The notes under the pieces: model-generated
The model's database searches: none
Told to the model about the DNA's origin: nothing
What the model saw: only the letters and a program-made list of their open reading frames with translations
Shown here: positions 1-8,761 of the stretch, piece by piece
Layout: each line of letters opens with the position of its first letter
How positions within the stretch are numbered: the stretch's first letter is position 1
Program-made: the position numbers and the translations under genes
Assembly: GCA_019456305.1 (NCBI GenBank)
Contig: VRUD01000020.1
Coordinates: 1 to 49,145 of the forward strand
Reading direction: 5' to 3'
DNA: 49,145 bases
Source: Cytophagales bacterium
GTDB lineage: Bacteria > Bacteroidota > Bacteroidia > Cytophagales > VRUD01

Positions 1-86
1 ATTGAATTACTATTAAATTACTACGAGTGACAATATTGTTTAATTCAACAAAGCATAATAACCCTTATTTATGCAACTAAGTACTA

Positions 87-167
87 GCGCATGGAGCATA
101 GCGTAAAGAACGCTGCATTTTGTTCTCTCCTCTATGCACCATGCGCTATGCTCTCTGCACAATGCGC
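87..167. repeat. imperfect inverted repeat downstream of anti-sigma gene
   Basis: The left arm gcgcatggagcatagcg (87-103) is complementary to an interrupted right arm (cgctatgctc at 144-153, then atgcgc at 162-167). It lies just past the stop of the minus-strand anti-sigma gene, so it could end that transcript. The words resemble other palindromic repeats in this window. No gene was recognised in bases 1-168. Confidence 0.4.
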
Positions 168-168
168 A

Positions 169-438
169 TTAAGCCATCTGATTTATTCTTGCTCTGATCA
201 TTTCCACAAGTCCTTTAGGGACAGGCTTACGTTCCAGCTTGTTTTTGAGCACTTTTTTTACTGCATTTTCAAGATGGTATTGCTTTAAGCATGGCATACA
301 TTTTTCAATATGCTTCGTAAAATATGCTTCTTCTTCTGGTGTAGCTTCACCGTCAATGATAAGCCCAAGCGTTTTAATGCACTCTTCACAATTCATACAT
401 TTTTGTGAACTACTTTGCTCTTTTTTAGATTTATCCAT
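169..438 (-). CDS. zinc-binding anti-sigma factor (ZAS/RsrA-like)
   Basis: An 89-residue soluble protein with the zinc anti-sigma signature: a Cys cluster at C14, C17 and C20, then H43-x3-C47-x2-C50. The rest is charged helix and there is no membrane segment. In the ZAS family this module binds an ECF sigma factor and holds it inactive, and in RsrA-type members thiol oxidation releases the sigma. The gene sits 74 bases downstream of an ECF sigma gene on the same strand, the usual cognate arrangement. A redox or zinc-responsive role is inferred from the Cys-rich motif only. The ATG start leaves a compact full-length protein. Confidence 0.8.
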   Translation of the reverse strand: MDKSKKEQSSSQKCMNCEECIKTLGLIIDGEATPEEEAYFTKHIEKCMPCLKQYHLENAVKKVLKNKLERKPVPKGLVEMIRARINQMA

Positions 439-512
439 TATAAATTAATTCTGACATAATCCCATAGAAATAATATATTTTATGATTACAATATTGCGTA
501 ATTAAATTGTTG

Positions 513-1097
513 CTACTTATACCCCATTTTCTTTGCATATTTTTTCAATATTTCTTTAAGAATGTTCCTTGCTCTATGCAGCCGTGAACGAACTGTTCCG
601 ATAGGAATATCTAATATTTTAGCAATTTCATCATAAGTAAAACCCTCCAGGTCACACAAAATAATTACGGTTCTGAAATCAACATCTAATGAATTGAGGG
701 CGTTGGTAATTTCATCACCAATCATATCCTGCACCGTTTCTATCCTCAGATCTACTACGATGTTTTTATCAAATACATCTCCCGCTTCTCTGTTATAATT
801 TGCTTCTATTTCATTATAATCAATCTTATGAGGTTGCTTGATCTTTTTCCTGAATTCATTAATAAAACTGTTTTTTAATATCCTGAACAACCAAGCCCTG
901 GCATTAGTTCCTGACTGATATGAATCAATAAAGCGGTATGCTTTATAATATGTTTCCTGTACAAGGTCTTTAGAATCATCCTCGTCTAATGTTAACCTGT
1001 ATGCCAGATTATAGAGTGAATTTATTTGAGGCAGCAACTCTTTTTCAAAGAGCTTATCTTTTGATGCTTTATTACTATTTTTTACCTTAATGTGCAT
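513..1097 (-). CDS. RNA polymerase sigma factor, ECF (sigma-70) family
   Basis: A 194-residue protein with sigma region 2 at about residues 28-85 (ending in the RAWLFRILKNSFINEFRK core-binding and -10 recognition stretch) and sigma region 4 at about 123-183, with helix-turn-helix residues around GTVRSRLHRARNILKE. No extra domains are present. It directs RNA polymerase to a dedicated regulon. The next gene on the same strand is its probable zinc anti-sigma partner. A TAnnTTTG-type -7 element lies about 95 bases upstream. The regulon cannot be read from this window. Confidence 0.93.
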   Translation of the reverse strand: MHIKVKNSNKASKDKLFEKELLPQINSLYNLAYRLTLDEDDSKDLVQETYYKAYRFIDSYQSGTNARAWLFRILKNSFINEFRKKIKQPHKIDYNEIEANYNREAGDVFDKNIVVDLRIETVQDMIGDEITNALNSLDVDFRTVIILCDLEGFTYDEIAKILDIPIGTVRSRLHRARNILKEILKKYAKKMGYK

Positions 1098-1190
1098 TTA
1101 CCCGCTCCGTTAGATGTTTTAAGTTTGTAAAATACAGTGTTTTTTTGATAATAAGAATTAATATTACGTTCAAGGTTAATAATATTGTTC

Positions 1191-1218
1191 CAAAATTAAA
1201 GTTTATTTTTAAAAAAAC
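1191..1218 (-). promoter_or_regulatory. putative Bacteroidota promoter of the sigma/anti-sigma operon
   Basis: Minus-strand TAATTTTG (1191-1198) fits the TAnnTTTG -7 consensus. A T-rich block (1211-1217) lies near the -33 distance but lacks a clear TTG. The predicted leader is roughly 85-90 bases. Confidence 0.4.
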
Positions 1219-1318
1219 ATATAGAACATCTACAGTAAAAAAAGTTCTGAAGTGCAAAGTGGTTAGCATGTAGGAGCATTTAAACACTTTTTCCTCTTCA
1301 CTTCAGCACTTAAAAATT

Positions 1319-2659
1319 ATGATAATTAACAACAAATATACCCATTATCTGTTTTTAGTACTCTTTATTTCACTGCCCATTTCAAAAGGCCTTGCCTCAA
1401 CGTGTGAAGTATTATTGATCTTTTTATCCCTACTCAGATTAAAAGATATAAATATTAAATATCTGATTAAGGAAAATAAACATGTAGTAAGTATTTGCTT
1501 GATTTTTCTTTGTTTTTTAGTTGGTTTACTTTACACGTCTGATCTGGTCAACGGCTTAATTGTTCTTAAACGTCATCATCGGCTCTTTGTTATTCCATTT
1601 ATTGTCCTGCTCAATCCTGGCCTTATTGAAAAATATGGCAGACAATACATATTAGCTTTTATTCAGGGAACTGCCTTTGCCTGCCTTGTTACAATAATTT
1701 TTTACTTAATTCCTGAAGCTCAACTAATCAAATTAATTAATAATATACCACTATTGCAAGAATATCCATTAAATAAAGATAGAATATTATTTGGACTTTA
1801 TTCACCTTTTATTGACAGGTTACAATTTAGTAATCTGATAGCTGTTGCTTCTATAAGCTCTTGTTATTTGTTTTTTGCGGAGCTTCCTCTGTGGAGTAAA
1901 CAGACCCGCCTGCCAAAGCCTTGGCGCAGGCAGGCAAATAAAAAAAGAATCTATATTCTATTTCTATTTTTAACATTAATAATTACATCTTCATTATTAG
2001 GTGGCAGAGGCGGGCAGTTAGGATTGTTAGCAGGTTTAATGGTTTTTTTTATTTGCTTGTTTTACAACTATTTGCAACCAAAACTGATGAAGCGAATTGG
2101 CAAATTTTTTGCGTCTTCTTTGTTCATGCTAATAATTATTTTTTTTGCTGTATCAATCCCTTACTGTGCTTATAAATTTATACCTCCGGTCCATAAACGT
2201 TATAATCAATTATTCTGGGAGCTGGAAGTATCTAAAAACTTAAAAAAGGACGATGAAAGAATTCGTGACTTCACCAGTGTGCGAAGAATTGTATCGTGGA
2301 AAAATACCTGGCAGTTAATAAAACAAAATCCTGTGTTGGGTGTAGGTACAGGAGATTATATATATGAACTAAGTAAAATCTATGAAAAAGACCAGTATGA
2401 TCTGCCTGTAAATTCCCACTCTCAATATTTGTATATTTGGGCCTCAATAGGTATTTGGGGATTGATAGTCTTTATTTTGGTTATCTTTTATTGGCTGTAT
2501 TCTCTCAGGAATGCACAAATAATCTTTATATATGGATTGTCATTCTTATCTTTTTACCTGACAACTATGCTTTTTGACGCATCATTAATTAAACAGATTG
2601 ATAGTATGACGTTCTCTTTATTCATGTCATTTATTGGTATATTAGGAAATAAGAAATGA
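1319..2659 (+). CDS. O-antigen ligase / polymerase-like membrane protein (Wzy_C family)
   Basis: A 446-residue polytopic membrane protein with about ten hydrophobic segments. Its large loop, near residues 290-365, contains the motif block around RRIVSWKNTWQLI, NPVLGVGTGDY and NSHSQYLYIWASIG, which is typical of the WaaL/Wzy_C fold. Such proteins transfer or polymerise undecaprenyl-linked glycans on the periplasmic face of the inner membrane. Downstream genes encode a methyltransferase and a GT4 glycosyltransferase, which supports a surface-glycan locus. A palindromic 30-bp insert (1905-1934) adds about ten basic residues (TRLPKPWRRQ) in a loop near residues 196-206 without breaking the frame. 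Ligase versus polymerase cannot be decided from sequence alone. Confidence 0.8.
   Translation: MIINNKYTHYLFLVLFISLPISKGLASTCEVLLIFLSLLRLKDINIKYLIKENKHVVSICLIFLCFLVGLLYTSDLVNGLIVLKRHHRLFVIPFIVLLNPGLIEKYGRQYILAFIQGTAFACLVTIIFYLIPEAQLIKLINNIPLLQEYPLNKDRILFGLYSPFIDRLQFSNLIAVASISSCYLFFAELPLWSKQTRLPKPWRRQANKKRIYILFLFLTLIITSSLLGGRGGQLGLLAGLMVFFICLFYNYLQPKLMKRIGKFFASSLFMLIIIFFAVSIPYCAYKFIPPVHKRYNQLFWELEVSKNLKKDDERIRDFTSVRRIVSWKNTWQLIKQNPVLGVGTGDYIYELSKIYEKDQYDLPVNSHSQYLYIWASIGIWGLIVFILVIFYWLYSLRNAQIIFIYGLSFLSFYLTTMLFDASLIKQIDSMTFSLFMSFIGILGNKK
1905..1934. repeat. CCCGCCTGC-type palindromic element inside the O-antigen ligase gene
   Basis: A 30-bp GC-rich segment starting cccgcctgcc and ending gcgcaggcagg, sharply unlike the surrounding AT-rich coding sequence. 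Its length is a multiple of three and it stays open. Related ends occur at 20454-20479 (mraY) and in the 39-bp element at 24890-24928. Confidence 0.65.
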
Positions 2660-2700
2660 CTATACACAACGACTTAATTAAGTAACTAAATTCTTAAATC

Positions 2701-2861
2701 TTGACACTTTTTGGCAAAATATTTTTATACATTCTGAAACAAGTCCATCCCGAGTACTCGGGAGCAGTCCACAGTCGCCAATGTTGCTGACTGCCGACTG
2801 CCGATTGCCGACTGTTGACTGTTGATTAATAACTTGTTTGGTTCTGGCTACGCCAGCTTAG
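2701..2861. repeat. composite intergenic repeat, copy 1
   Basis: Begins with a tgaca...ttttggcaaaatattt segment and ends with tttggttctggctacgcca. The same two ends bracket a different core at 37157-37366. The core here holds the CCCGAGTACTCGGG palindrome and a word-like array of gactgccgactgcc units. It fills the gap between the ligase and methyltransferase genes. Confidence 0.55.
2748..2763. repeat. CCCGAGTACTCGGG palindrome (copy 1)
   Basis: Perfect 16-bp palindrome tcccgagtactcggga in the intergenic composite repeat. It is one of about ten copies in the window. Confidence 0.85.
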
Positions 2862-2873
2862 TCATTTATAACT

Positions 2874-3566
2874 ATGAGCAACGAAGTTCTACCCATCGCA
2901 ATGCCGGGAATCCATGAAAAATTTTTCCCTTATTTTTTAAAAATAATTGGAAAAGACCCGAAGGAGCTACAAGTCCTTGAAGTTGGAGCAGGGCATGGCG
3001 CATTTACAAAAAAATTATATGAACATGGTTTCAGCATTAGTGCCTGTGATTTGTTTCCGGAAATATTTATGTTTGATAAAGTAGCATGTAAAAAAGCTGA
3101 TTTGACAAAAAAACTTCCTTATGAGAATGGATCATTTGATGTGATTATTGCTGTTGAAGTTATGGAGCACATTCTTGACCATGAAAGTTTCTTTCAGGAA
3201 TGTAAACGAATATTAAGGCCCAATGGCAAATTAATTTTTTCAACTCCCAATATAATTTCATTAAAATCAAGGATCAGGTTTTTGCTCTCTGGTTTTTACT
3301 ATAGTTTTAAACCCTTGGATTTGTATAATAATGATGGCCTTCAACATGTAGCATCATTAACCATAGATCAGTATAATTATATTGGCATTCGTAACGGTTT
3401 TGAAATATATTCTATAGACATTGACAAATTTCAATCAACCTCAAAATATTTAATGTTTTTTTACCCACTCATATATCTTTACTGTCGATTAAAGAAAATA
3501 CAAATCCATAATAATACTAAATTGCTACTGGGCAGAGTACTTTTTATTACCTTTCAAAGAACATAA
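2874..3566 (+). CDS. class I SAM-dependent methyltransferase (Methyltransf_11-like)
   Basis: A 230-residue protein with a Rossmann methyltransferase core. Motif I VLEVGAGHG is at residues 34-42, followed by an acidic strand (ISACDLFPE), the FDVIIAVEVMEHI motif and a LRPNGKLIFSTPN motif. The C-terminal third is hydrophobic or aromatic and may touch a lipid-linked substrate or the membrane. It sits between O-antigen-ligase-like and glycosyltransferase genes on the same strand, so the substrate may be a surface-glycan sugar. That substrate is inferred. Confidence 0.85.
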   Translation: MSNEVLPIAMPGIHEKFFPYFLKIIGKDPKELQVLEVGAGHGAFTKKLYEHGFSISACDLFPEIFMFDKVACKKADLTKKLPYENGSFDVIIAVEVMEHILDHESFFQECKRILRPNGKLIFSTPNIISLKSRIRFLLSGFYYSFKPLDLYNNDGLQHVASLTIDQYNYIGIRNGFEIYSIDIDKFQSTSKYLMFFYPLIYLYCRLKKIQIHNNTKLLLGRVLFITFQRT

Positions 3567-3596
3567 CAAAGTAAGTTAATTAAAAATAAAATTAGT

Positions 3597-3610
3597 CTCG
3601 AGTACTCGGG
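3597..3610. repeat. CCCGAGTACTCGGG palindrome (copy 2, one mismatch)
   Basis: ctcgagtactcggg has one substitution from the consensus. It lies just after the methyltransferase stop codon. Confidence 0.75.
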
Positions 3611-3639
3611 ATAAAGTAAAAATAATAAGTTAGTTACTG

Positions 3640-3815
3640 GGTACTGGGCACTGGGTACTGGGTGATGGTAGTGAATAATGTCAGAAAGAATTACCAACCT
3701 GCCTACCGAAAGCAAATAACCCAGAACCCAGTAACCAGAGCCTAGTAGCTGTTTATTAATAGCACAAATAATAGATTTGAATATAAATTTCATTTAAACA
3801 TCGAAATTCCGATAC
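3640..3815. repeat. duplicated intergenic repeat, copy A (empty-site copy)
   Basis: Bases 3667-3815 match 24790-24988 closely over the shared parts: gtcagaaagaattaccaacc, a cccagtaaccagag stretch, aatagatttgaatataaatt and gaaattccgatac. The left end is a word-like array (actgggtactgggcactggg) that is roughly complementary to the later ccagaacccagtaacc words. This copy lacks the 39-bp and 16-bp insertions seen in copy B. The minus strand has an open frame (3554-3793) that parallels one in copy B. I treat it as non-coding until shown otherwise. Confidence 0.75.
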
Positions 3816-3847
3816 AATAAAATAAGGTTTACTCCTTAACACCCACG

Positions 3848-4939
3848 ATGAAAATTTTACACTTAAGCTCTGAAAGAACATGGCGGGGCGGAGAACAGCA
3901 AATCGCTTACCTTATTGAAGAGTTACAAAATAAAAATGTTCACTGTTTTGTTGCCTGCCGTAAAAATTCAGCATTTGAATCTTATTGTAAAAAACAATTA
4001 ATTGACCACGTTTCTCTTCCATTTGCCAATGAATTTGACATAATCACTGCCTTGAGAATAAAAGAATTTTGCAAATATATAGGAATTGATCTGGTGCACC
4101 TCCATAGCAGCCATTCACACGCAATAGGAGTATGGTCTCACCTGTTAGGTAATAACCTCCCGATTATTTTAAGCAGAAGGGTGGATTTTCCGGTAAAAAA
4201 TAATTTTCTATCACGTTTTAAGTACAATTATAATGGAATTAAAAAAATCGTTTGTGTGTCAGAAACAATTAAAGAAATAGTTGCTAAAGGTATAAAAGAT
4301 CATTCAAAATGCGTAACTGTATATAGTGGTATTGACCCGAACAAGTTTAAAGGAAAAACAAACCGGAATATATTACGGGAAGAATACAAAATACCAGCCA
4401 ATAATGCAATCATTGCAAATACATCGGCTATCGCGCCTCATAAAGATCACTTTACTTTCGTAAATACTGCTGAAGAATTGATCACGCAAAAGATAAAAGC
4501 CAAATTTTTTATCATTGGAGCCGGCCCTTCGTACAACGAAATTGCCAACTATATAGAACAAAAACAGCTTGAGCAACACATTTATATGACGGGCTTCAGG
4601 GATGATATTCCTGATATTTTTCCTGAAATAGATATTTTCTTAATGACCTCTAAAACCGAAGGGCTGGGTACAGCTATACTAGATGCTTTTGCCAATAAGA
4701 TACCAGTTGTGGCTACACGTGCAGGTGGTATTCCGGAGATAGTGATCAATGAAAAAACAGGTCTGACGGCAGAGATAAAAGATCATGGATCATTAGCCCG
4801 GTGTGTAATTCGTCTTTTAAACGATGAGCGGTTAAGAGAACGGTTAACAGAGGATGCCTGCAACAGCTTGAAAGATTATACAAAAGAAAAAATGGCTGAA
4901 AAGACGCTGGAGATATATAGGGAAGTAATTAATTTATAA
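3848..4939 (+). CDS. GT4-family glycosyltransferase
   Basis: A 363-residue GT-B fold glycosyltransferase. The N-terminal domain opens with MKILHLSSERTWRGGEQQIA, where the GGxE-type loop is typical of GT4. The C-terminal Glycos_transf_1 domain contains IIGAGPSYNEI, the MTGFRDDIPDIFPEIDIFLM stretch, and the nucleotide-sugar signature TEGLGTAILDAFANKIPVVA followed by GGIPEIV. It probably adds a sugar to a lipid-linked glycan at the cytoplasmic membrane face, in line with the nearby ligase-like gene. Donor and acceptor cannot be assigned. The ATG start gives the expected N-terminus. Confidence 0.9.
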   Translation: MKILHLSSERTWRGGEQQIAYLIEELQNKNVHCFVACRKNSAFESYCKKQLIDHVSLPFANEFDIITALRIKEFCKYIGIDLVHLHSSHSHAIGVWSHLLGNNLPIILSRRVDFPVKNNFLSRFKYNYNGIKKIVCVSETIKEIVAKGIKDHSKCVTVYSGIDPNKFKGKTNRNILREEYKIPANNAIIANTSAIAPHKDHFTFVNTAEELITQKIKAKFFIIGAGPSYNEIANYIEQKQLEQHIYMTGFRDDIPDIFPEIDIFLMTSKTEGLGTAILDAFANKIPVVATRAGGIPEIVINEKTGLTAEIKDHGSLARCVIRLLNDERLRERLTEDACNSLKDYTKEKMAEKTLEIYREVINL

Positions 4940-4988
4940 TGTATAAATCAAATTCAGTGGAGAGCTTCTGGTTTTCTCAAATAGTTCT

Positions 4989-5702
4989 TTATTTAATTAA
5001 TTCTTTTAATTTAAATACAATCCTTTTTAATATATTTTGATTTCCTGTCGTTAACCACGTAATCACATTATAAGTTATAAGTGATTTAGTAGTATAAAAT
5101 TCTTTGAAATACATACCATTTCTTTTGTCAAGCCCAACTTTTTGATACAATGCAAAATTCCTTAATGGGGTTTTTAATTTTATATAATCATTTCGATTCT
5201 TTTTTATAAATGACATTACAAGCTGGGTACTACGCATCCAGGTGTCGTGAAGTAAAATATATCCTTTATTTTCTAATAACAAATCAGAATAATAAAAATC
5301 AATTAATATACCATCGAACTTATGATCCCCGTCAATAAATATAAATTTGAATAATTGTTTTTTTTCTAATAGCTCTGGCAAAATATTATGAGAGTAATCA
5401 TTGCGAAAATCTAATAAATTTTGTAACCCTATCTTTTCAATGTTTTTAAGCCCTAAATATTGGTAATTAGCTTGAAAAGGATCAATAACTATGTGTTTAC
5501 ATTCTGAGGCAGCTATAATATTCGAAGCAGAACGAGCATAACCAAATCCTGTTTCAAGGGTTTTTTTTATATCATGTTCTTTTATAAAGTTATAGATATA
5601 TTCAGCTTCCAATATTTTTATTGATGTTACCTTATCTTCTTCTGGTATCACTAATTTGTCATCAATCTCTTTTGGTGTCATTTGGATTTTGAAGTTTATC
5701 AA
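4989..5702 (-). CDS. class I SAM-dependent methyltransferase (Methyltransf_24-like), coupled to ahcY
   Basis: A 237-residue methyltransferase. Motif I is [15 protein letters not shown] near residue 47, followed by IVIDPFQ, the acidic [17 protein letters not shown] motif and an ILLHDTW motif. This pattern fits the Methyltransf_24 family that often acts on sugars or small molecules. The longest reading starts with TTG at 5702, overlapping the ahcY stop as TTGA. An in-frame ATG at 5681, 17 bases past that stop, is the alternative. Either way it is in an operon behind S-adenosylhomocysteine hydrolase, which removes the product inhibitor of methyltransferases. Substrate unknown. Confidence 0.82.
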   Translation of the reverse strand: MINFKIQMTPKEIDDKLVIPEEDKVTSIKILEAEYIYNFIKEHDIKKTLETGFGYARSASNIIAASECKHIVIDPFQANYQYLGLKNIEKIGLQNLLDFRNDYSHNILPELLEKKQLFKFIFIDGDHKFDGILIDFYYSDLLLENKGYILLHDTWMRSTQLVMSFIKKNRNDYIKLKTPLRNFALYQKVGLDKRNGMYFKEFYTTKSLITYNVITWLTTGNQNILKRIVFKLKELIK

Positions 5703-7018
5703 TACCTATACCACTCTGCCTTATACGGCCCTTCAACCTTCACCCCGATATATTTAGCTTGTTCCGGGGTCAATGTTTCTAATTCAACTCCAACTTTCTC
5801 AAGGTGCAGTTGGGCGACTTTTTCGTCAAGATGCTTTGGCAGGGTGTAAACCTTGTTTTCGTATTTGCCTGTATTATTCCACAATTCAATTTGTGCCAGA
5901 GTCTGGTTGGTGAAAGAATTAGACATCACAAATGATGGATGCCCTGTGGCACAGCCCAAATTTATGAGACGCCCCTCAGCAAGCAGGATAATATCTTTGC
6001 CATCCACTGTATATTTATCAACCTGGGGTTTGATAGTTTCTTTGGTATGGTCATAATTGTCATTCAACCATGCCACATCAATTTCATTATCAAAATGACC
6101 TATATTGCAAACAATGGCCTTGTCTTTCATTATCTTAAAATGACGGCTGCCAATTATATCTTTATTACCTGTGGCTGTAACAACAATATCTGCTCGCTTC
6201 ACAGCATCTTCCATTTTCTTCACTTCAAATCCTTCCATCGCTGCCTGCAATGCACAGATCGGGTCAATTTCCGTAACAATAACCCTGGCGCCGGCTGCTC
6301 TTAATGATTCTGCAGAACCTTTACCAACATCGCCATACCCGGCAACTACAGCCACTTTTCCTGCTATCATCAGGTCCGTAGCTCTCCTGATCCCGTCAAC
6401 AAGTGATTCCCGGCAGCCATACTTATTATCAAATTTTGATTTTGTAACCGAGTCGTTCACATTGATTGCAGGTACCGGTAAAGTGTCTTTTTCCATTCTT
6501 TCATAAAGCCGGTGTACACCTGTAGTAGTTTCTTCGCTTATTCCTTTTGTACCTTGAGCTAATTCAGGATACTTATCAAGCACCATATTGGTTAGGTCAC
6601 CGCCATCATCGAGGATCATATTTAAAGGCTTTCTATCCTCTCCGAAAAATAGCGTTTGCTCTATACACCAATCAAACTCCTCTTCAGTCATTCCTTTCCA
6701 CGCATAAACAGCGATACCTGCTTTAGCTATTGCAGCAGCAGCATGATCCTGCGTTGAAAATATATTGCATGAAGACCAGGTGACTTCAGCGCCTAATTCA
6801 ATTAAAGTTTCTATTAAAACAGCAGTCTGAATGGTCATGTGTAAACAACCTGCGATCCTGGCGCCTTTTAACGGCTTTTTAGGGCCATATTCTTTCCTGA
6901 TTGCCATCAATCCTGGCATTTCGGCTTCAGCTAAATTGATCTCTTTTCTGCCCCATTCGGCAAGGGAGATATCTTTTACTTTATTTTTCACGTTTTTGTC
7001 AATTGTTGTGGTTTCCAT
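5699..7018 (-). CDS. ahcY: adenosylhomocysteinase (S-adenosylhomocysteine hydrolase)
   Basis: A 439-residue cytosolic enzyme that splits S-adenosylhomocysteine into adenosine and homocysteine, clearing the inhibitory by-product of methylation. Visible signatures are the start [19 protein letters not shown], substrate-site [32 protein letters not shown], the NAD-binding [16 protein letters not shown], and the C-terminal [12 protein letters not shown] ending that completes the active site of the neighbouring subunit. Length and motifs are complete. It is transcribed ahead of an overlapping methyltransferase gene from a promoter about 180-215 bases upstream. I saw no SAH riboswitch in the leader. 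Confidence 0.98.
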   Translation of the reverse strand: METTTIDKNVKNKVKDISLAEWGRKEINLAEAEMPGLMAIRKEYGPKKPLKGARIAGCLHMTIQTAVLIETLIELGAEVTWSSCNIFSTQDHAAAAIAKAGIAVYAWKGMTEEEFDWCIEQTLFFGEDRKPLNMILDDGGDLTNMVLDKYPELAQGTKGISEETTTGVHRLYERMEKDTLPVPAINVNDSVTKSKFDNKYGCRESLVDGIRRATDLMIAGKVAVVAGYGDVGKGSAESLRAAGARVIVTEIDPICALQAAMEGFEVKKMEDAVKRADIVVTATGNKDIIGSRHFKIMKDKAIVCNIGHFDNEIDVAWLNDNYDHTKETIKPQVDKYTVDGKDIILLAEGRLINLGCATGHPSFVMSNSFTNQTLAQIELWNNTGKYENKVYTLPKHLDEKVAQLHLEKVGVELETLTPEQAKYIGVKVEGPYKAEWYRY

Positions 7019-7102
7019 AATATTATGATTTAAAGGTTTATAGTATAATTATTTTTAATGACTGTCCGCTTTTTTATACCAAAAACATTACTTGACCATG
7101 AT

Positions 7103-7118
7103 TCCCGAGTACTCGGGA
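7103..7118. repeat. CCCGAGTACTCGGG palindrome (copy 3, in ahcY leader)
   Basis: Perfect 16-bp palindrome in the predicted 5' leader of ahcY. In RNA it would fold to a short GC hairpin. The gap 7019-7344 otherwise holds only the ahcY promoter. Confidence 0.85.
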
Positions 7119-7201
7119 TGGTTGCATGACGTGTTATTGATAATTTGATAAAAAAACGGATACTCATTTTATTTTTTTCAAAGACCCCATAATATTGACT
7201 G

Positions 7202-7233
7202 CAAAGGTAGAAAATATAGTTGTATAAAACAAA
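7202..7233 (-). promoter_or_regulatory. putative ahcY promoter (TTTG-N20-TACCTTTG)
   Basis: Minus-strand TTTG (7230-7233) and TACCTTTG (7202-7209) separated by 20 bases match the Bacteroidota -33/-7 consensus. It predicts a leader of roughly 175 bases carrying the palindrome at 7103-7118. Confidence 0.6.
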
Positions 7234-7344
7234 CTATGAATCTAAAAAATACGGCACCTGCCAGGGATAAATGATCTGAATATTTTTATCTATGCACTTT
7301 ACCATTAACCACAGAACCAAACAAAATCACTACGAATTCGGGTC

Positions 7345-8700
7345 TTATTCGTACTTTATTTTCATCCAATTAGGATATATTGAGTGATGTATAGGCGCTG
7401 CTTTTTTATATATTGCTTTGCGTAATTCCTCAATATTGATCTTTCCCAGGGCTGAAATAAATATTGTTGTCTTCCCGCTCTTAGCAAAATAAGTGGATTT
7501 AAGTTCTTTTGTAGAGACGTTGCATGTTGAAGATTCTCTGAAATCCCGATTTGTCGGGGCAACGTCTCTACAAAAGGATGACTTATCCTGCCCGTTTAAC
7601 GAATAATTTGGATGGTATAGATCTATTTTATTAAACACCAGTATGGTAGGTTTGTTTGCAGCGCCTATTTCTGCCAGTGTACTGTTTACAACATCAATAT
7701 GTTCTTCAAAACAGGGATGGGCAACATCCACAACGTGCAATAACAGATCTGCTTCACACACCTCATCCAATGTTGACTTAAACGATTCTATCAGGCTATG
7801 GGGTAACTTTCTAATAAAACCAACAGTATCGGTCAGTAACAAAGGAATTTGGTTTTGAGGACTGGTGTCGTCCCTCGCCCCCCGTCTCTCATCCCTCGTC
7901 CCTCTTATAACTACCTTTCTGACTGTTGAATCCACAGTAGCAAACAGTTTGTTTTCGGCAAAAATATTTGAACCGGCCAGAAGATTCATCAAAGTAGATT
8001 TACCCGCATTGGTATATCCTACAAGTGCTACCCGAACCAACTTTCCCCTGGATTTACGCTGGGTTATCATCTGCCGGTCTATTTTTTCAAGATTCTTTTT
8101 AAGCAGTGATATTTTATTTCTCATAATTCTTCTGTCTGTTTCCAGTTCTTTTTCACCCGGACCTCGCAATCCAATACCCCCTTTTTGTCTTTCAAGATGT
8201 GTCCATAGCCCTTTTAAGCGCGGGAGCAAATACTCCATTTGTGCCAACTCTACCTGTGTTTTTGCCTGTGCGGTTTTAGCTCTAATAGCAAAGATATCTA
8301 ATATTAAGGCAGTGCGGTCCAGGATCTTGCATTGAAGCTCTTTTTCAAGGTTTGTTTGCTGAGCAGGAGAGAGTTCCTCATCAAAAATAACCATATCAAC
8401 ATCATTTGCTGTAATGTAAGCTTTAATTTCATTGAGCTTCCCTTTTCCTACAAAAGTTTTCGGATGGGGGAAATCATACCGTTGTGTAAAACTTTGTAAC
8501 GTTCTGGCCCCTGATGTTTCGGCTAAAAATGTTAATTCTTCCAGGTATTCCTTTGTCTTTGCCAAAGGTTGTTTTTCATTAATTAATGCAACCAAGATGG
8601 CTTTTTCTGGTTGCTGAATACTAGATGCTGGATGCCGGTTGGTTGATACTTGATGCATAATGTTTGCCTGTTGGGCATCTCTAAAAACTACACCATACAT
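7345..8700 (-). CDS. hflX: HflX-type ribosome-associated GTPase with in-frame insertions
   Basis: A 451-residue HflX. The N-terminal HflX domain (about 35-215) includes FVGKGKLNEI, VIFDEELSPAQQ and the RLKGLWTHLERQKGGIGLRG linker. The GTPase domain has G1 GYTNAGKST (228-236), G3 DTVGFIRKLP (from 291) and G4 NKID (357-360). The family splits stalled 70S ribosomes. Two insertions are visible: residues 267-284 (RGTRDERRGARDDT-like) between the switch I strand and G3, and residues about 375-399, encoded by a perfect inverted repeat, after G4. The long start at 8700 falls inside a mobile element, and Met15 (8658) just past it is a likely native start. A C-terminal truncation relative to longer HflX is possible. 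Confidence 0.93.
   Translation of the reverse strand: MYGVVFRDAQQANIMHQVSTNRHPASSIQQPEKAILVALINEKQPLAKTKEYLEELTFLAETSGARTLQSFTQRYDFPHPKTFVGKGKLNEIKAYITANDVDMVIFDEELSPAQQTNLEKELQCKILDRTALILDIFAIRAKTAQAKTQVELAQMEYLLPRLKGLWTHLERQKGGIGLRGPGEKELETDRRIMRNKISLLKKNLEKIDRQMITQRKSRGKLVRVALVGYTNAGKSTLMNLLAGSNIFAENKLFATVDSTVRKVVIRGTRDERRGARDDTSPQNQIPLLLTDTVGFIRKLPHSLIESFKSTLDEVCEADLLLHVVDVAHPCFEEHIDVVNSTLAEIGAANKPTILVFNKIDLYHPNYSLNGQDKSSFCRDVAPTNRDFRESSTCNVSTKELKSTYFAKSGKTTIFISALGKINIEELRKAIYKKAAPIHHSIYPNWMKIKYE
7506..7576. repeat. 71-bp inverted-repeat element inside hflX
   Basis: Perfect 18-bp arms (cttttgtagagacgttgc at 7506-7523, complement at 7559-7576) around a 35-bp loop. It encodes about 24 residues of HflX after the NKID motif without a stop. 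The gtagagacg word also builds the hairpin at 13194-13222. Confidence 0.8.
7849..7902. repeat. low-complexity in-frame insertion in hflX GTPase domain
   Basis: On the + strand this is a run of related words (gtcgtccctcgcc, gtctctcatccctcgtccc). It adds about 18 residues rich in Arg and Asp between the G2 and G3 regions, where HflX proteins normally run straight from the VVI strand into LLLTDTVGF. Confidence 0.55.
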
Positions 8701-8761
8701 TCCCCTCTATCAAGAGGGGCAAGGGGTGTGTTTTAAAAAATATGTAGTTTTTAGAGATGCC
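8673..8761. mobile_element. 88-bp MITE-like inverted-repeat element, copy 1
   Basis: Arms ggcatctctaaaaacta and its complement enclose a core with a cccctct...agagggg hairpin. The direct flanks are ctgtt (8668-8672) and ctgtt (8762-8766), as expected for a target-site duplication. The second copy at 42286-42374 is inverted and differs by about one internal base, so mobility is recent. No transposase is encoded, so a transposase must act in trans. The hflX long-start ATG lies inside it. Confidence 0.85.

Noticed and set aside
1087-1287. 66-codon minus-strand frame upstream of the sigma factor
   Set aside because: It overlaps the predicted promoter and the sigma start, and its composition is AT-driven.
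6171-6506. 111-codon frame antisense to ahcY
   Set aside because: Shadow of a highly conserved gene with strong codon structure.
7019-7201. Possible SAH or SAM riboswitch in the ahcY leader
   Set aside because: The leader is long enough, but the only clear structure is the dispersed palindrome. I could not recognise conserved riboswitch elements by eye. A covariance-model search would decide.
7865-8335. 156-codon frame antisense to hflX
   Set aside because: Fully inside the conserved HflX coding region on the opposite strand, and no family resemblance.
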